Counted from the stretch's first letter, positions 16,269 to 25,175 are shown. The stretch is DNA of 35,014 nucleotides from a virus (IMGVR_UViG_3300044620_000972:1-35014); one strand, 5' to 3'. The notes: generated from the letters alone by a model not told the origin. Made by a program: numbers and translations.

Positions 16269-19082
16269 TTATCCACCAATTAATTCACTAAATGATGTAG
16301 CAGTTGATGTAGCATAGAAGTTCACCAAGATGAATTCTGATGTTCTTACAGGCTTGATATAAATATCAACAACCAACTCATTTTGATCAACTACTGATGG
16401 TGTATTGTTTCTATCGTCACAAACGATCTCATATTCATTAATACCACTATCATTTCTAGCAATATCAAAGATTGGTTTCAATGTATTGACTAATCTAGAA
16501 CGTGTAAATGCTGTATTAGGTTCGAATACAAAGTATCTTGTAGTTCTCTTAGTAGCTTTTTGTAAGAAGATAAACAATCTACGAACATTGATACGATCGA
16601 ATGCACTTGGTTGTCTTAACATTGTCTTCTGACCGAAGATATTAAATCCATCACCGGGGAAGAATGCTACTGGATTTACTGCAATCTTATACAGTGAATC
16701 ACGTTCTTTTTGTTTTGGCATCAATGCTATGTCTAATACATTTGTAACTTTACCTCTTGTAAACCCTGCTGGGGCATACCAAGGCTGGAAGTTTTGATCC
16801 ATAGCTGCCATATCAGCAGCTGCCCATGCAGAGAATGGAACCCATACTCTTGTGCTTGAGAAAGGATCTGAAACTTTTACCCAGTTTGCATATGTACAAA
16901 CATAACTTGAATTTGCAGCAGCAAATAAATTCTTCAAAGGATTGTATACATGTGATGAGAATGTCTTTGTCTTATCATCTAATGTTTTACTATTAGATCC
17001 TGTAACAAATATATGTCTCAAAGGATCTGCAATAAACATACAATCTTTTCTTAATGAAGAACAGAACCCATCAAACTTATTGTAAATTGTTCTATAATAA
17101 TCAGTGACCTTATTAGAAGTGAATGAATCACCAGCTAGAGCAGCTAATTCGCTCTTAAATGTAGTGCTCATTTGATCATCATCGAAGAATGATTTAGATT
17201 CATCAATTACACCAAGATTATTTTCAGCATTTAATCTTGAAGCTGTATATACAGTAGTTAAACCAGCATCAAGAACTAAGCTTACATCGAATAGTTCTTC
17301 GTTTTCAATCTTTCTTAATACTCTATCTAATTTGTAATCAAGAGCACCAATAGTCTTCTTGCTATTGCTCAATGAAGAATATACACCAATTGGGAATACA
17401 TAATCAGCATTAGCATATTTTAATTGGTTTGCTCCAAGTACTACAGTACTTGATGATTGAATTAATTTTTGACGAATTAGATCAACTTCTTGTGTAGTAA
17501 ATCCAACTCTAGCAGCAATAGCATTTGAGCTTGCACTTAATCTATTAACTAGTGAATTACCGATTACACGAACTTTTTTCTTAGGAACGTTTTGTGCATC
17601 TGTCCATGGTCCTTGATTCTTACCATTAACATATGAGTTTGTCATAATCACAACATTATTTGATTGTGATGCAACATTATCTAAATAGAAGGATCTTGGT
17701 AAACCACCAGTAATTGAATTGATTTGTCTATGGAAGTCTAAAGAAGCTACATAATACTCTTCAGTAAAGTAATCTAATTGAACTGAAGTTGGAGCATATG
17801 GACTTGTTCTAAGTTTGAATAGACCAAAACCTAAAACATCATCGAATGTATTTTCAACTAAGTCGCTGAATTGGAATGATAGATTTTCTAAGGTTTCTGA
17901 TAATGATTTAGTACCACCTCTATTAGATGAATCAGAAACTTTAAATGCTAACTTAGTATCAACAACAGGAGTAAGAGCACTTGCTGGCGCGCCTAAAGTT
18001 CCTAATTCTGTAATATTTGTATAGATACCACCAATAGTATCATGATTAGTAGAGGGTTGTAAATTAGTATTATCAATTAATCCAAGATAATGACCTTCCC
18101 ATCTACCATTAATTGTAGATTGAATTTTATTTAATATAATTAAACCAGCACTTCCGAAATCTGAAACTCCATTAATTTCATTGACACCTTTTGCACTTGA
18201 AGACCAATCGCCACCACTGAATGCAGAACGATCAACAACACTTTGATATTCATCAATAGTGAGTTCGAAGAATTTAGGAGCACCTAAAACGTATGTGCAT
18301 TTATCATTTTCTAAATCCACATTTAAATTTTGGTGTACTTCAACATCATCTGATAACCAATAATCTTTAATTCTTGTATATAATGTATTTAAATCGTCAA
18401 CCCATTCATTTAAGTCTGTTAATGCAGCACCAGTTGGTAATGATCCAGAAGTATAATATGTTGCATCTTGAAGATTATCTCTTAAGTTTTTAACAGCCAG
18501 TTCAAGAAGACTACCATCACTAAAACCAATCTTTCTAGTACTAGCAACAATACCGTTTGTTACTAAATCTGTTGAGGAATTTAAATCTGTTACAGTAATA
18601 GTATTTAAATCTCCATCAAAATCAATCATCAGCTTAGATACTGTTGGAACAGTAGGATCAGGTAAAAGTAAACCAGTAAGAGATGTTGGGATTGTAAAAA
18701 CTGATTTATCTACATCATATAATCTATAAACTTTAGTAGATTTCTTCTCAGCAACAACAACTGGATATACTAATGCACCATATTTTGAACCATAACCTTC
18801 TCCTGTACCTTCACCGTAAGGTAATCTGGTTGTATATAAAGTTCCAGCTGGAACACTTAAAATTTGTCTAGCACTATGATAGAAATATCTTTCTGCTGAA
18901 TTAGTTGGTGTACCATACACTTGCTCTAATTCTTGTACTGATGTTACTTGTAAAATTTCATCTGTAGGACCTTTCGCAGCAAAACCAGCCATGAAAATGT
19001 TTGTTCCTGCTGGAATTGATGGAGATAATGATAAATCCTTTTCTGTAATTTCTACTCCGGGTGATTGAATTGATCTTGCCAT
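16269..19082 (-). CDS. 18: Contractile tail sheath protein, gp18-like
   Basis: The protein has 937 residues, much larger than T4 gp18 (659). The N-terminus MARSIQSPGVEITEKDLS, then AGFAAKGPTDEILQVTS and the segment up to SAERYFYHSARQIL are classic for sheath proteins. The C-terminal domain is also typical: RINVRRLFIFLQKATKRTTR, FVFEPNTAFTRSRLVNTLKP and a final FILVNFYATSTA strand, the arms that weave neighbouring subunits. The extra length is in the middle, probably outward-facing insertion domains. The start is fixed by a late box 5 bases upstream. It follows the tube-fold gene at 19120 and precedes the tail tube. Confidence 0.93.
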   Translation of the reverse strand: MARSIQSPGVEITEKDLSLSPSIPAGTNIFMAGFAAKGPTDEILQVTSVQELEQVYGTPTNSAERYFYHSARQILSVPAGTLYTTRLPYGEGTGEGYGSKYGALVYPVVVAEKKSTKVYRLYDVDKSVFTIPTSLTGLLLPDPTVPTVSKLMIDFDGDLNTITVTDLNSSTDLVTNGIVASTRKIGFSDGSLLELAVKNLRDNLQDATYYTSGSLPTGAALTDLNEWVDDLNTLYTRIKDYWLSDDVEVHQNLNVDLENDKCTYVLGAPKFFELTIDEYQSVVDRSAFSGGDWSSSAKGVNEINGVSDFGSAGLIILNKIQSTINGRWEGHYLGLIDNTNLQPSTNHDTIGGIYTNITELGTLGAPASALTPVVDTKLAFKVSDSSNRGGTKSLSETLENLSFQFSDLVENTFDDVLGFGLFKLRTSPYAPTSVQLDYFTEEYYVASLDFHRQINSITGGLPRSFYLDNVASQSNNVVIMTNSYVNGKNQGPWTDAQNVPKKKVRVIGNSLVNRLSASSNAIAARVGFTTQEVDLIRQKLIQSSSTVVLGANQLKYANADYVFPIGVYSSLSNSKKTIGALDYKLDRVLRKIENEELFDVSLVLDAGLTTVYTASRLNAENNLGVIDESKSFFDDDQMSTTFKSELAALAGDSFTSNKVTDYYRTIYNKFDGFCSSLRKDCMFIADPLRHIFVTGSNSKTLDDKTKTFSSHVYNPLKNLFAAANSSYVCTYANWVKVSDPFSSTRVWVPFSAWAAADMAAMDQNFQPWYAPAGFTRGKVTNVLDIALMPKQKERDSLYKIAVNPVAFFPGDGFNIFGQKTMLRQPSAFDRINVRRLFIFLQKATKRTTRYFVFEPNTAFTRSRLVNTLKPIFDIARNDSGINEYEIVCDDRNNTPSVVDQNELVVDIYIKPVRTSEFILVNFYATSTATSFSELIGG

Positions 19083-19087
19083 AATTT

Positions 19088-19095
19088 TATTTAGC
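19088..19095 (-). promoter_or_regulatory. Late promoter of the tail sheath gene (GCTAAATA)
   Basis: GCTAAATA is exactly 5 bases before the ATG at 19082, in the 37-base gap downstream of the tube-fold gene. Confidence 0.8.
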
Positions 19096-19119
19096 TTATT
19101 TCGATTAAAAAATTCAATT

Positions 19120-19695
19120 TCATAGCAAAATCGTTTCTAAACTTCTAAATACGAAAGTCATTTCCGATTCTATTTCATCTGGAGATCTGTAATTATAAGT
19201 GATTTCGCCAAGATCAGTAGGGAATGCAGATTTATAAACCCATTTAATTATATCTTTATTAAATTCATCTTTACCGACTATTTCAAAATCTGTAGAATAA
19301 TGCCCCAAACCTTTATCATTAGGTCTTAATTGTCCTTTATAAACATCTGTGTCTTGATCCCTCAATAAATCTAACCAAGAAAATATTACCCAATAATTAT
19401 TAAACATATTGTCAATAGTAAATTTTACTGTAACTGGCTCATAAGACGGTTTAGCATGGCTTGAAACATAGATATTACTTCCACTATACTTTGCATCTAT
19501 TGCTGGTACTTGTATCTTCGGTACTACAGTTCCAAAAACAGAAAATTGAAACGCAGTAATGTCAAAAGTATTATTATTTCTTTGAAATCTTTTATTTCTT
19601 TCAATCAAATCAAGAGGAATATTAAATCTCAAAGAAAACTTATCAGACCTTGCTTTGTTTAATGATGCCTGATCGTAGTATGTTGTATGGCTCAT
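19120..19695 (-). CDS. Tube-fold tail or neck protein between terminase and sheath
   Basis: The protein has 191 residues. Strand pattern VTVKFTIDNMFNNYWVIFSW, then LGEITYNYRSPDEIESEMTF and a final VFRSLE resemble the tail tube fold. In T4 the neighbouring genes around the terminase encode tail completion proteins such as gp15, so a tail terminator or sheath stabiliser is plausible, but this is inference. The start codon overlaps the terminase stop as ATGA (19692-19695), a sign of translational coupling, so it is read from the terminase message. Confidence 0.5.
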   Translation of the reverse strand: MSHTTYYDQASLNKARSDKFSLRFNIPLDLIERNKRFQRNNNTFDITAFQFSVFGTVVPKIQVPAIDAKYSGSNIYVSSHAKPSYEPVTVKFTIDNMFNNYWVIFSWLDLLRDQDTDVYKGQLRPNDKGLGHYSTDFEIVGKDEFNKDIIKWVYKSAFPTDLGEITYNYRSPDEIESEMTFVFRSLETILL

Positions 19696-21392
19696 AATGG
19701 TTTATATCCCATATTTAGTAATTCAGAATAGTCTGGATTATCTTGTACTCCACCAATCCCACCGAAAATTGTAGGCATAGCATCTCCAGCAGCACCGTCC
19801 TTTTCATTTCTATACATTGAATGTGGATTTGAAAAATATTTTATACCATAATCAATAGGTTGAATTGAATATGGTTTTCTATTATCATCCCTTTGAATAA
19901 CATCAAAATATCTTTCTACAAGATCATCATGTAATATCATTAATGCCCAAAATAATGCCATAACTCTATCATCATGACTTCCAGATTTAGCACCCCAAAG
20001 ATTTCCTTTTATTCTTACGAAATCTTTTAATTCATTAACAGTATTAACATCTTTAATTCTTATTGCTCTAGAAACATTAATCCAATATCTTTGATTTTGT
20101 ATAGCTTCAAATTTAGTATTAGTATGACAAATCATACCTAATCTCTTATTTGTTACTGTATTAACTTTAGATTCACCATAAGATACTATATTTTCGTAAT
20201 TGAATTCTCTTCTTAAGTTATCTACAACTTGTGCCCCACAGTTATTTCTTTCTATTAATACTAATGGTTTACCCCAGTGTTGTAATATTTCATCCAACTT
20301 AGGTGTAAATTCCATAGGACTAATAGAATTAGATCTATATATTGCAACTTGATTAATACTTCGAACATCAGTTATATCTAATATTTGTATTACCGAAGAA
20401 TCTTTCATGATACCTTCTGATACATCTACTCCAGCAACGTAAATTCTATCCGGTTGTGGTGTATCCCATAACAAATACTTTCCTTCATCATATACATATA
20501 AAGGATCTTCTAAATCCTTTTTAAGTTCTTCCATCAGAACAGCATCAATAGTAGAATCACCAATTTGCTGGAATTCACATTCGAACTCTTGAGCAAATTT
20601 AGTAGGATCATCCATACCTAACTTCGTTTCCTTTACCCATTCTTCATCTCTACCGGGAATATCATTCCACTTAATCACCATCGACTTCCAAACACTATTA
20701 GTATCATCTATAGACTTTTTATATAACCTATAAAAAATACCAGAAGTATCTCTAGGCGTTGATGCCATAATAATTTTAGACTTCTTAGAAGAAGAAATAA
20801 TTGGATAAACTGCTGACCAGAAAGAGTTTAATAGATTGTGTTCAATGTGATCAGCCTCATCTATAAACAATACATTACAAGAACTACCACGACCAGCAGA
20901 ACTAGTTGTAGTAGTAATTTTTATTTTACTACCATTAGATAATTCCATCGATTCTTTACCATACTCTTTTACACCCGGTTTCAACCAATTTGGTAAACCT
21001 TCGAAAGCCATACGCATCCTAGAAAATATTTCCTTAGCTGTATCTTCTTTGTTAGCAACAATTAATACAGATTGATAATCATTAAAGATAGCGTGCCATA
21101 ATAAAAATATGGTTGAACATGTAGTCTTTCCACTCTGACGAGAAAACAATAAAATACTAAAACGATTATCTCTCATCAATCTTAATGCCTGTCTTTGATA
21201 ATTATGAAGTTTAATTTTTTCTTTACCTTTATCCAAGTAAATGATATCAAAATAATTTTCTGCAAAATATAAAACATTCATTTTACATTTTCTTAATTCC
21301 TTCGCCATTTCTGGTGAATATTCGAAAGTTGCATTTGCTGATGGCAAATTTGGATTATTCAAGTAAATATCCTTTGAAGAGGGTTTAGGCAT
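19692..21392 (-). CDS. 17: Terminase large subunit, gp17-like packaging ATPase/nuclease
   Basis: The protein has 566 residues (T4 gp17 has 610). The ATPase domain has Walker A SRQSGKTT at 84-91, Walker B VLFIDEAD at 174-181 and coupling motif STP at 211-213. The C-terminal RNase-H-like nuclease has its acidic residues in GVDVSEG (321-327), LIERNN (379-384) and GSHDDR (471-476). The motor pumps DNA into the prohead and the nuclease cuts the concatemer. It is first in the long minus-strand structural unit, with a late-like box (TAAGTA) 5 bases before the ATG at 21392. No small terminase gene lies beside it. Confidence 0.96.
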   Translation of the reverse strand: MPKPSSKDIYLNNPNLPSANATFEYSPEMAKELRKCKMNVLYFAENYFDIIYLDKGKEKIKLHNYQRQALRLMRDNRFSILLFSRQSGKTTCSTIFLLWHAIFNDYQSVLIVANKEDTAKEIFSRMRMAFEGLPNWLKPGVKEYGKESMELSNGSKIKITTTTSSAGRGSSCNVLFIDEADHIEHNLLNSFWSAVYPIISSSKKSKIIMASTPRDTSGIFYRLYKKSIDDTNSVWKSMVIKWNDIPGRDEEWVKETKLGMDDPTKFAQEFECEFQQIGDSTIDAVLMEELKKDLEDPLYVYDEGKYLLWDTPQPDRIYVAGVDVSEGIMKDSSVIQILDITDVRSINQVAIYRSNSISPMEFTPKLDEILQHWGKPLVLIERNNCGAQVVDNLRREFNYENIVSYGESKVNTVTNKRLGMICHTNTKFEAIQNQRYWINVSRAIRIKDVNTVNELKDFVRIKGNLWGAKSGSHDDRVMALFWALMILHDDLVERYFDVIQRDDNRKPYSIQPIDYGIKYFSNPHSMYRNEKDGAAGDAMPTIFGGIGGVQDNPDYSELLNMGYKPL

Positions 21393-21397
21393 AAAAA

Positions 21398-21405
21398 TAC
21401 TTATC
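21398..21405 (-). promoter_or_regulatory. Late promoter of the terminase gene (GATAAGTA)
   Basis: GATAAGTA is one mismatch from the consensus, 5 bases before the ATG. It diverges from the promoter at 21454-21461. Confidence 0.55.
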
Positions 21406-21453
21406 TAAAAAAGAAGTTTTTATATGTCACCCTAGAAAAATTACATAACATAA

Positions 21454-21461
21454 TATAAATA
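21454..21461 (+). promoter_or_regulatory. Late promoter of the acidic protein gene (TATAAATA)
   Basis: TATAAATA, a perfect match to the T4 late promoter, 5 bases before the ATG at 21467. Confidence 0.85.
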
Positions 21462-21466
21462 GTTTT

Positions 21467-22072
21467 ATGGCTAAAAATTCATTATTCGATCAATTATTCA
21501 ATCAAGTTATCAGCGAACAGTCTGGTTTAGGTGCAGATATGGGTGGTGGTGCTCCCGATATGGGTGGTGCTCCTTCCATGGAAGATGATGCAGCTGAATT
21601 AGGTGTAGATACTGAAGGCGGTGAAGGTGATGAAGGTGGCGATGACACCGTTACACTCACTCTTTCAAAAGGTCTTGCTCAAGAACTCATGGAAGTATTA
21701 AAGGGTGTAGTAGGTGAAGGAGAAGGTGAAGAAGAAGGTGGGGAAGAAGAAATGGGTGGAGAAGAAGGTGGCGAAGAAGGCGGTGAAGGAGAAGGTGAAG
21801 AACAAGGTGGCGCAATGGGAGAATCTCCAGCAGTTGAAACAATGGAAGAACTTCCTGTAGATAAGTATGTTAAGGCTATGCAAAGCAGAAATCAAAGAGT
21901 ACAAGGTTCAGCAACTAATGCAACCAATGCTCATGGAACTGCTAGTGGCGAAGTTACCAAGCCACATGGTCTCCAAAAAATGAATATGTCATATGATGAT
22001 GGTAAGAGCATGAAAGCTAAGACCACTGAGTATGGTGTTTCTGGAAAAGGTAAAAATATTCTCAATCGTTAA
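21467..22072 (+). CDS. Acidic Gly/Glu-rich late protein, candidate prohead core or internal protein
   Basis: The protein has 201 residues. The N-terminus MAKNSLFDQLFNQVISEQSG is an amphipathic helix. Residues about 22-60 are Gly/Asp-rich; a short helix with LSKGLAQELMEVLKGVV follows; then about 35 residues of almost only Gly and Glu; and a basic Gly/Lys-rich C-terminus ending GKGKNILNR. Very acidic low-complexity proteins occur in T4-type prohead cores (gp67 and gp68) and this might be such a scaffold, but there is no sequence proof. It has a perfect late promoter and is followed by a strong terminator, so it can be expressed on its own. Confidence 0.65.
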   Translation: MAKNSLFDQLFNQVISEQSGLGADMGGGAPDMGGAPSMEDDAAELGVDTEGGEGDEGGDDTVTLTLSKGLAQELMEVLKGVVGEGEGEEEGGEEEMGGEEGGEEGGEGEGEEQGGAMGESPAVETMEELPVDKYVKAMQSRNQRVQGSATNATNAHGTASGEVTKPHGLQKMNMSYDDGKSMKAKTTEYGVSGKGKNILNR

Positions 22073-22097
22073 GTAAAAAAAAATCCATATGCAAACT

Positions 22098-22125
22098 AAG
22101 GGATGTCGAAAGACATCCCTTTTTT
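22098..22125 (+). terminator. Rho-independent terminator with GAAA tetraloop
   Basis: A 10-bp stem AAGGGATGTC / GACATCCCTT (22098-22107 and 22112-22121) closed by a GAAA tetraloop and followed by TTTT. It ends the acidic protein gene and lies two bases before the next late promoter. Confidence 0.93.
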
Positions 22126-22133
22126 GTTAAATA
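22126..22133 (+). promoter_or_regulatory. Late promoter of the gene at 22139 (GTTAAATA)
   Basis: GTTAAATA lies directly after the terminator and exactly 5 bases before a GTG at 22139. This decides the start over an in-frame ATG at 22103 inside the terminator hairpin and over a later ATG at 22175. Confidence 0.65.
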
Positions 22134-22138
22134 ATATT

Positions 22139-22513
22139 GTGCAAACATTTTTAGAATACTTTTATTCAGAACAAATGAATCCCTTCATATCACCAGAAGG
22201 GAATAAAAAATTATTGAATAAAAGAAAAGCAGAAACTCCTCATCATAGAACTGATAGAAGATTAACAAATAGAGGTGTAGAAGTTAGAAATGGTAAACCA
22301 GAAGGAAATAATATTATAGCTAATAGATATAAACAAGGCGATCATAATTATCAATTAAATCTAGCTTCTGGAGTTATACCAACACAAAAAGCTATTGAGA
22401 TGGCTACAAAAGCTAACGTTAAATTACCAGAAAACGGACAGAGTGTTCGATTAAGAAAAGGTCAATACGAAATATCGAATAATAACGGAATTTATAATCT
22501 AAGAAAAATTTAG
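22139..22513 (+). CDS. Hypothetical late protein with predicted GTG start
   Basis: The protein has 124 residues and is not recognised. From the GTG at 22139 it begins with QTFLEYFYSEQMNPF, then a basic, Asn-rich section (LLNKRKAETPHHRTDRRLTN) and ends with strands QSVRLRKGQYEISNNNGIYNL. The composition (Lys, Arg, Asn) suggests binding to nucleic acid or to an acidic protein, but that is only a guess. It precedes the neck protein gene by 13 bases. If the late-box rule fails, the start would move to the ATG at 22175, losing 12 residues. Confidence 0.65.
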   Translation: MQTFLEYFYSEQMNPFISPEGNKKLLNKRKAETPHHRTDRRLTNRGVEVRNGKPEGNNIIANRYKQGDHNYQLNLASGVIPTQKAIEMATKANVKLPENGQSVRLRKGQYEISNNNGIYNLRKI

Positions 22514-22521
22514 ATTAAATA
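22514..22521 (+). promoter_or_regulatory. Late promoter of the neck protein gene (ATTAAATA)
   Basis: ATTAAATA is 5 bases before the ATG at 22527, immediately after the stop of the preceding gene. Box and spacer (ATTAT) match those of gp25. Confidence 0.75.
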
Positions 22522-22526
22522 ATTAT

Positions 22527-23456
22527 ATGCCTTGCTATTTTTATTCTGGTGCTGGAAATGGGGGACAATGTGCTGAATTATATGATAAATTGAGTTTAGC
22601 ACCTGATTTGCAAGTCATTAAATCTGCTGCTCAAGAAATGATTCAACTTCTTGGACAGAAAGTTAATTACTATGTTAACATGACAACTCCATTAAGTTCT
22701 GATACTTTCTATGGAGAACAACCAACTGCTGGTTTTCATGGTCCAAAACAGATGAAAATGATGATTGAACTTAATGAATCAGCTTTATCATTGAGTAATT
22801 ATGGATTCAATCAAGATGATGAAATTACAGCATACTTAACTTATGAAACTTTCGTAAGTTCTTTTTCTGGTGATGGTATTTATATGGCATTAAACCAAAA
22901 TATGGAACCTAAAAGTGGTGATGTATTTTGTATGTTTGAGTATGGTAATGACAGAGTAAATGGTAGAGGTGGAAACTTTTTCGAGATTACTCAAAGAAGA
23001 GATCAAGATGTTGGTGGAAATAATTTAAATCCATTAGGTGGACATTATGGATGGGAAATTAAAGCCAAACGTATGGAATACTCATGGCAACCCGGTTTAC
23101 CACAAGAAGCTGTAAATCAACAAATGACAGAAGATACTTTCTATGGAAAACTCATGAGCGAAATTCCAATGGAAGAAAAATCTGGTGGTAAATTCTATGC
23201 TGGTAGTGCTGATCAATTCAGTAAACAAAATATTATTGATATGAACTTCAATGATACACATGTTTATGGTACTTATGACTTAAGTACATCTGATGAAGAT
23301 CCAGTACCTGCAAGACCAAAACGTTTGATTGATATTGTCGATAACGAAGAATTACTTGGTAAGTATATTGAAGGAGAAGTTAAGGAAGCAATTCTAGAAA
23401 TTGATGATAGCTTCATTATTAAGGGTGTGGATCAAATTGATTCTGGTAGCTTCTAA
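22527..23456 (+). CDS. 14: Neck protein, gp14-like
   Basis: The protein has 309 residues (T4 gp14 has 256). The pattern of gp14 can be followed: helix AAQEMIQLLGQKVNYYVNMT, then DTFYGEQ, then SLSNYGFNQDDEITAYLTYE, a conserved EPKSGDVFCMFEYG strand, FFEITQRRDQD and GHYGWEIKAKRMEYSWQPG. Gp14 with gp13 closes the head and joins it to the tail. The C-terminus is acidic and Asp-rich. It is on the plus strand with its own late promoter, separate from the tail genes. The stop shares four bases with the convergent Ig-like gene. Confidence 0.72.
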   Translation: MPCYFYSGAGNGGQCAELYDKLSLAPDLQVIKSAAQEMIQLLGQKVNYYVNMTTPLSSDTFYGEQPTAGFHGPKQMKMMIELNESALSLSNYGFNQDDEITAYLTYETFVSSFSGDGIYMALNQNMEPKSGDVFCMFEYGNDRVNGRGGNFFEITQRRDQDVGGNNLNPLGGHYGWEIKAKRMEYSWQPGLPQEAVNQQMTEDTFYGKLMSEIPMEEKSGGKFYAGSADQFSKQNIIDMNFNDTHVYGTYDLSTSDEDPVPARPKRLIDIVDNEELLGKYIEGEVKEAILEIDDSFIIKGVDQIDSGSF

Positions 23457-23752
23457 AGTGTAACAGTAAAAGAAGAAGATGTAGTAGTATATCTATAATT
23501 AGATACATCACATCTATATACTCCAGTTGTTGCTGAAGTTAAAGAATTAATATACAATGTTGGTCTATTATTACCAGCAATAAGAAAACCGTTTCTATAC
23601 CATCTATATTGAAGTGGTGTTATACTAAACGTTTCAATAGCAGCTGATACAGGTAAATTTAAAATAAAATTACTAGGAAACCTTTCTTTAATGATAGGTT
23701 TTTGAACGCCATAAAAAGCGCATAATTTAAAATATTTGCATTTTAAATACAT
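23453..23752 (-). CDS. Small Ig-like domain protein
   Basis: The protein has 99 residues. Residues about 33-99 form an I-set-like Ig domain: YRWYRNGFLIAG (Trp51), RPTLYINSLTSATTGVYRCD (the Y-x-C with Cys81) and a final strand SSFTVTL. The strand-B cysteine that usually pairs with Cys81 is missing. Ig domains on phage virions (for example T4 Hoc) are thought to help weak attachment to surfaces or mucus. The N-terminal 30 residues are unrelated and basic with several Cys. The start codon lies next to the stop of the fibre gene, so it is translated from the fibre message. Confidence 0.7.
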   Translation of the reverse strand: MYLKCKYFKLCAFYGVQKPIIKERFPSNFILNLPVSAAIETFSITPLQYRWYRNGFLIAGNNRPTLYINSLTSATTGVYRCDVSNYRYTTTSSSFTVTL

Positions 23753-23753
23753 A

Positions 23754-25124
23754 TTAGAATACTAACCAAGTTGTTCCGTTCCAAATAAATTCATACTTTT
23801 GATATTGATCTACTGTCTGCATAAGACTTCCATTATAATGAACATGGAAATGATTATTAGTAGTTGTATTATTTTTAATTGTAAATGTTAAACCTAAACC
23901 AGATGAATTCAATCCTGTTGGAAGATTTAATTGTTCTACTCCAGTAGCATTAGTTACTGAAATAAATGATGGAGTTGTTGCACTTAAGTTAACATTTGCT
24001 GCTGCTAAAACAATACTAGTAACTGGATTATAAATTGTTTGTCCAGATGAAAGTATTACTGTTTTTATTGATGAAGATTGATGATTTAATGTAGAATCAC
24101 CACTTAACCATGCTGCTGAACTATTTGTAACTGTTGTATAAGTTAAATTCCAATTAGCTGAATTACTAGTTAAATTAGTAAATGAAGCATTCCAATTAGC
24201 AGATGTTGAAGTTAAAAGAATATAGGAAGATATCCAGTTAGCTGAATTCGCCGTAGTAACAGTATATGAAGCATTCCAATTAGCTGAATTACTTGTTAAA
24301 TTAGTATAAGATGTATCCCAAAAACTTCTACTAAAGTTTACTATATTATATGCTGATAACCAGAATCCTGAAAATTGATTTACAATTGTTCTAGTTTCGT
24401 TCCAATTTGAAGATGTTGATTGTAAAAGTGAAATATTAGTTCCAATTACATTACCAGATGCTGAAACATTACCATTAAAATCTACTACAAATTTATCTAC
24501 AGAATTTCCTTTTAATACAATTAATGGGTTAATATTAGAAACAGCACTTAATTGATTTACAAATATACTTGTTTGAGTTCCACTATTATCAGCTGTTAAT
24601 CCTCCTAATAAATTTAATTTGTTAGAAGTTAAACTTCCTGTCATATTAACATTTCCACCAACTCTAACATTTCCATCAATATTAGCATTATCATTAATAA
24701 TAATATTATCTACTACTAAAGATTTTGCTTCAATACCAGAAGCACAATATACGTTAGATGCAATATTTACAACATTTTTAAAATAACAACCATTTAAGAA
24801 ATCTATAGTTAATGTTCTTAAACCGTTACCAATTGTTAAAGGACTATCACTTAATATACTTTCAGTAGTTTCACCTGAAAGGTAATCCATTTTGACTATA
24901 CCATCAAAAATAGCATTATTAGCAGTAATATTTCCAACAATTACTGATTCTGGAATAATAATTCCACCATTTGCACTCAATGTACCATTAATATGGAAAT
25001 CTCCTTGAAATGGATTAGATGGTGATGCAATAGGATCGGAAGCACTATCAGCGTATCCTATCGTAGGAGACGTATGATGGTTTTTACTGTGAAACTTGTC
25101 GTGAAATCTTGCATTACCAGCCAT
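23754..25124 (-). CDS. Tail fibre-like protein with 14-residue Trp repeats
   Basis: The protein has 456 residues, Ser/Asn/Thr-rich with few charges. The N-terminus MAGNARFHDKFHSKNHHTSP is His-rich. Residues about 45-230 are beta-strand-rich with Gly-Asn-Val-type motifs typical of fibres (GNITANNAIFDG, GGNVNMTGSL). Then eight tandem 14-residue units follow, each with Trp at its fourth position. The C-terminus (about 350-456) looks like a compact binding or trimerisation domain ending in YEFIWNGTTWLVF. A virion fibre or fibril is inferred. A late box stands 5 bases before the ATG. The Ig-like gene is directly downstream. Confidence 0.7.
   Translation of the reverse strand: MAGNARFHDKFHSKNHHTSPTIGYADSASDPIASPSNPFQGDFHINGTLSANGGIIIPESVIVGNITANNAIFDGIVKMDYLSGETTESILSDSPLTIGNGLRTLTIDFLNGCYFKNVVNIASNVYCASGIEAKSLVVDNIIINDNANIDGNVRVGGNVNMTGSLTSNKLNLLGGLTADNSGTQTSIFVNQLSAVSNINPLIVLKGNSVDKFVVDFNGNVSASGNVIGTNISLLQSTSSNWNETRTIVNQFSGFWLSAYNIVNFSRSFWDTSYTNLTSNSANWNASYTVTTANSANWISSYILLTSTSANWNASFTNLTSNSANWNLTYTTVTNSSAAWLSGDSTLNHQSSSIKTVILSSGQTIYNPVTSIVLAAANVNLSATTPSFISVTNATGVEQLNLPTGLNSSGLGLTFTIKNNTTTNNHFHVHYNGSLMQTVDQYQKYEFIWNGTTWLVF
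24078..24413 (-). repeat. Eight tandem 14-residue (42-base) repeats in the fibre gene
   Basis: Eight consecutive units start at 24413: SSNWNETRTIVNQF, SGFWLSAYNIVNFS, RSFWDTSYTNLTSN, SANWNASYTVTTAN, SANWISSYILLTST, SANWNASFTNLTSN, SANWNLTYTTVTNS and a decayed SAAWLSGD unit. Trp is invariant at position 4. Confidence 0.9.
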
Positions 25125-25129
25125 GTTAT

Positions 25130-25137
25130 TATTTAAC
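25130..25137 (-). promoter_or_regulatory. Late promoter of the fibre gene (GTTAAATA)
   Basis: GTTAAATA is 5 bases before the ATG at 25124, divergent from the promoter at 25162-25169. Confidence 0.75.
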
Positions 25138-25161
25138 TAAATTGCAATGAATTCTCCGAAG

Positions 25162-25169
25162 TATAAATA
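25162..25169 (+). promoter_or_regulatory. Late promoter of the lectin-like gene (TATAAATA)
   Basis: TATAAATA, a perfect T4 late box, 6 bases before the ATG at 25176. Confidence 0.8.
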
Positions 25170-25175
25170 TGAGTT

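Noticed and set aside
22103-22138. ATG at 22103 as start of the gene ending at 22513
   Set aside because: The ATG lies in the stem of a terminator; the late box points to the GTG at 22139.
24078-24413. The 42-base fibre repeats as a CRISPR array
   Set aside because: The repeats are contiguous, coding and in frame, without spacers.
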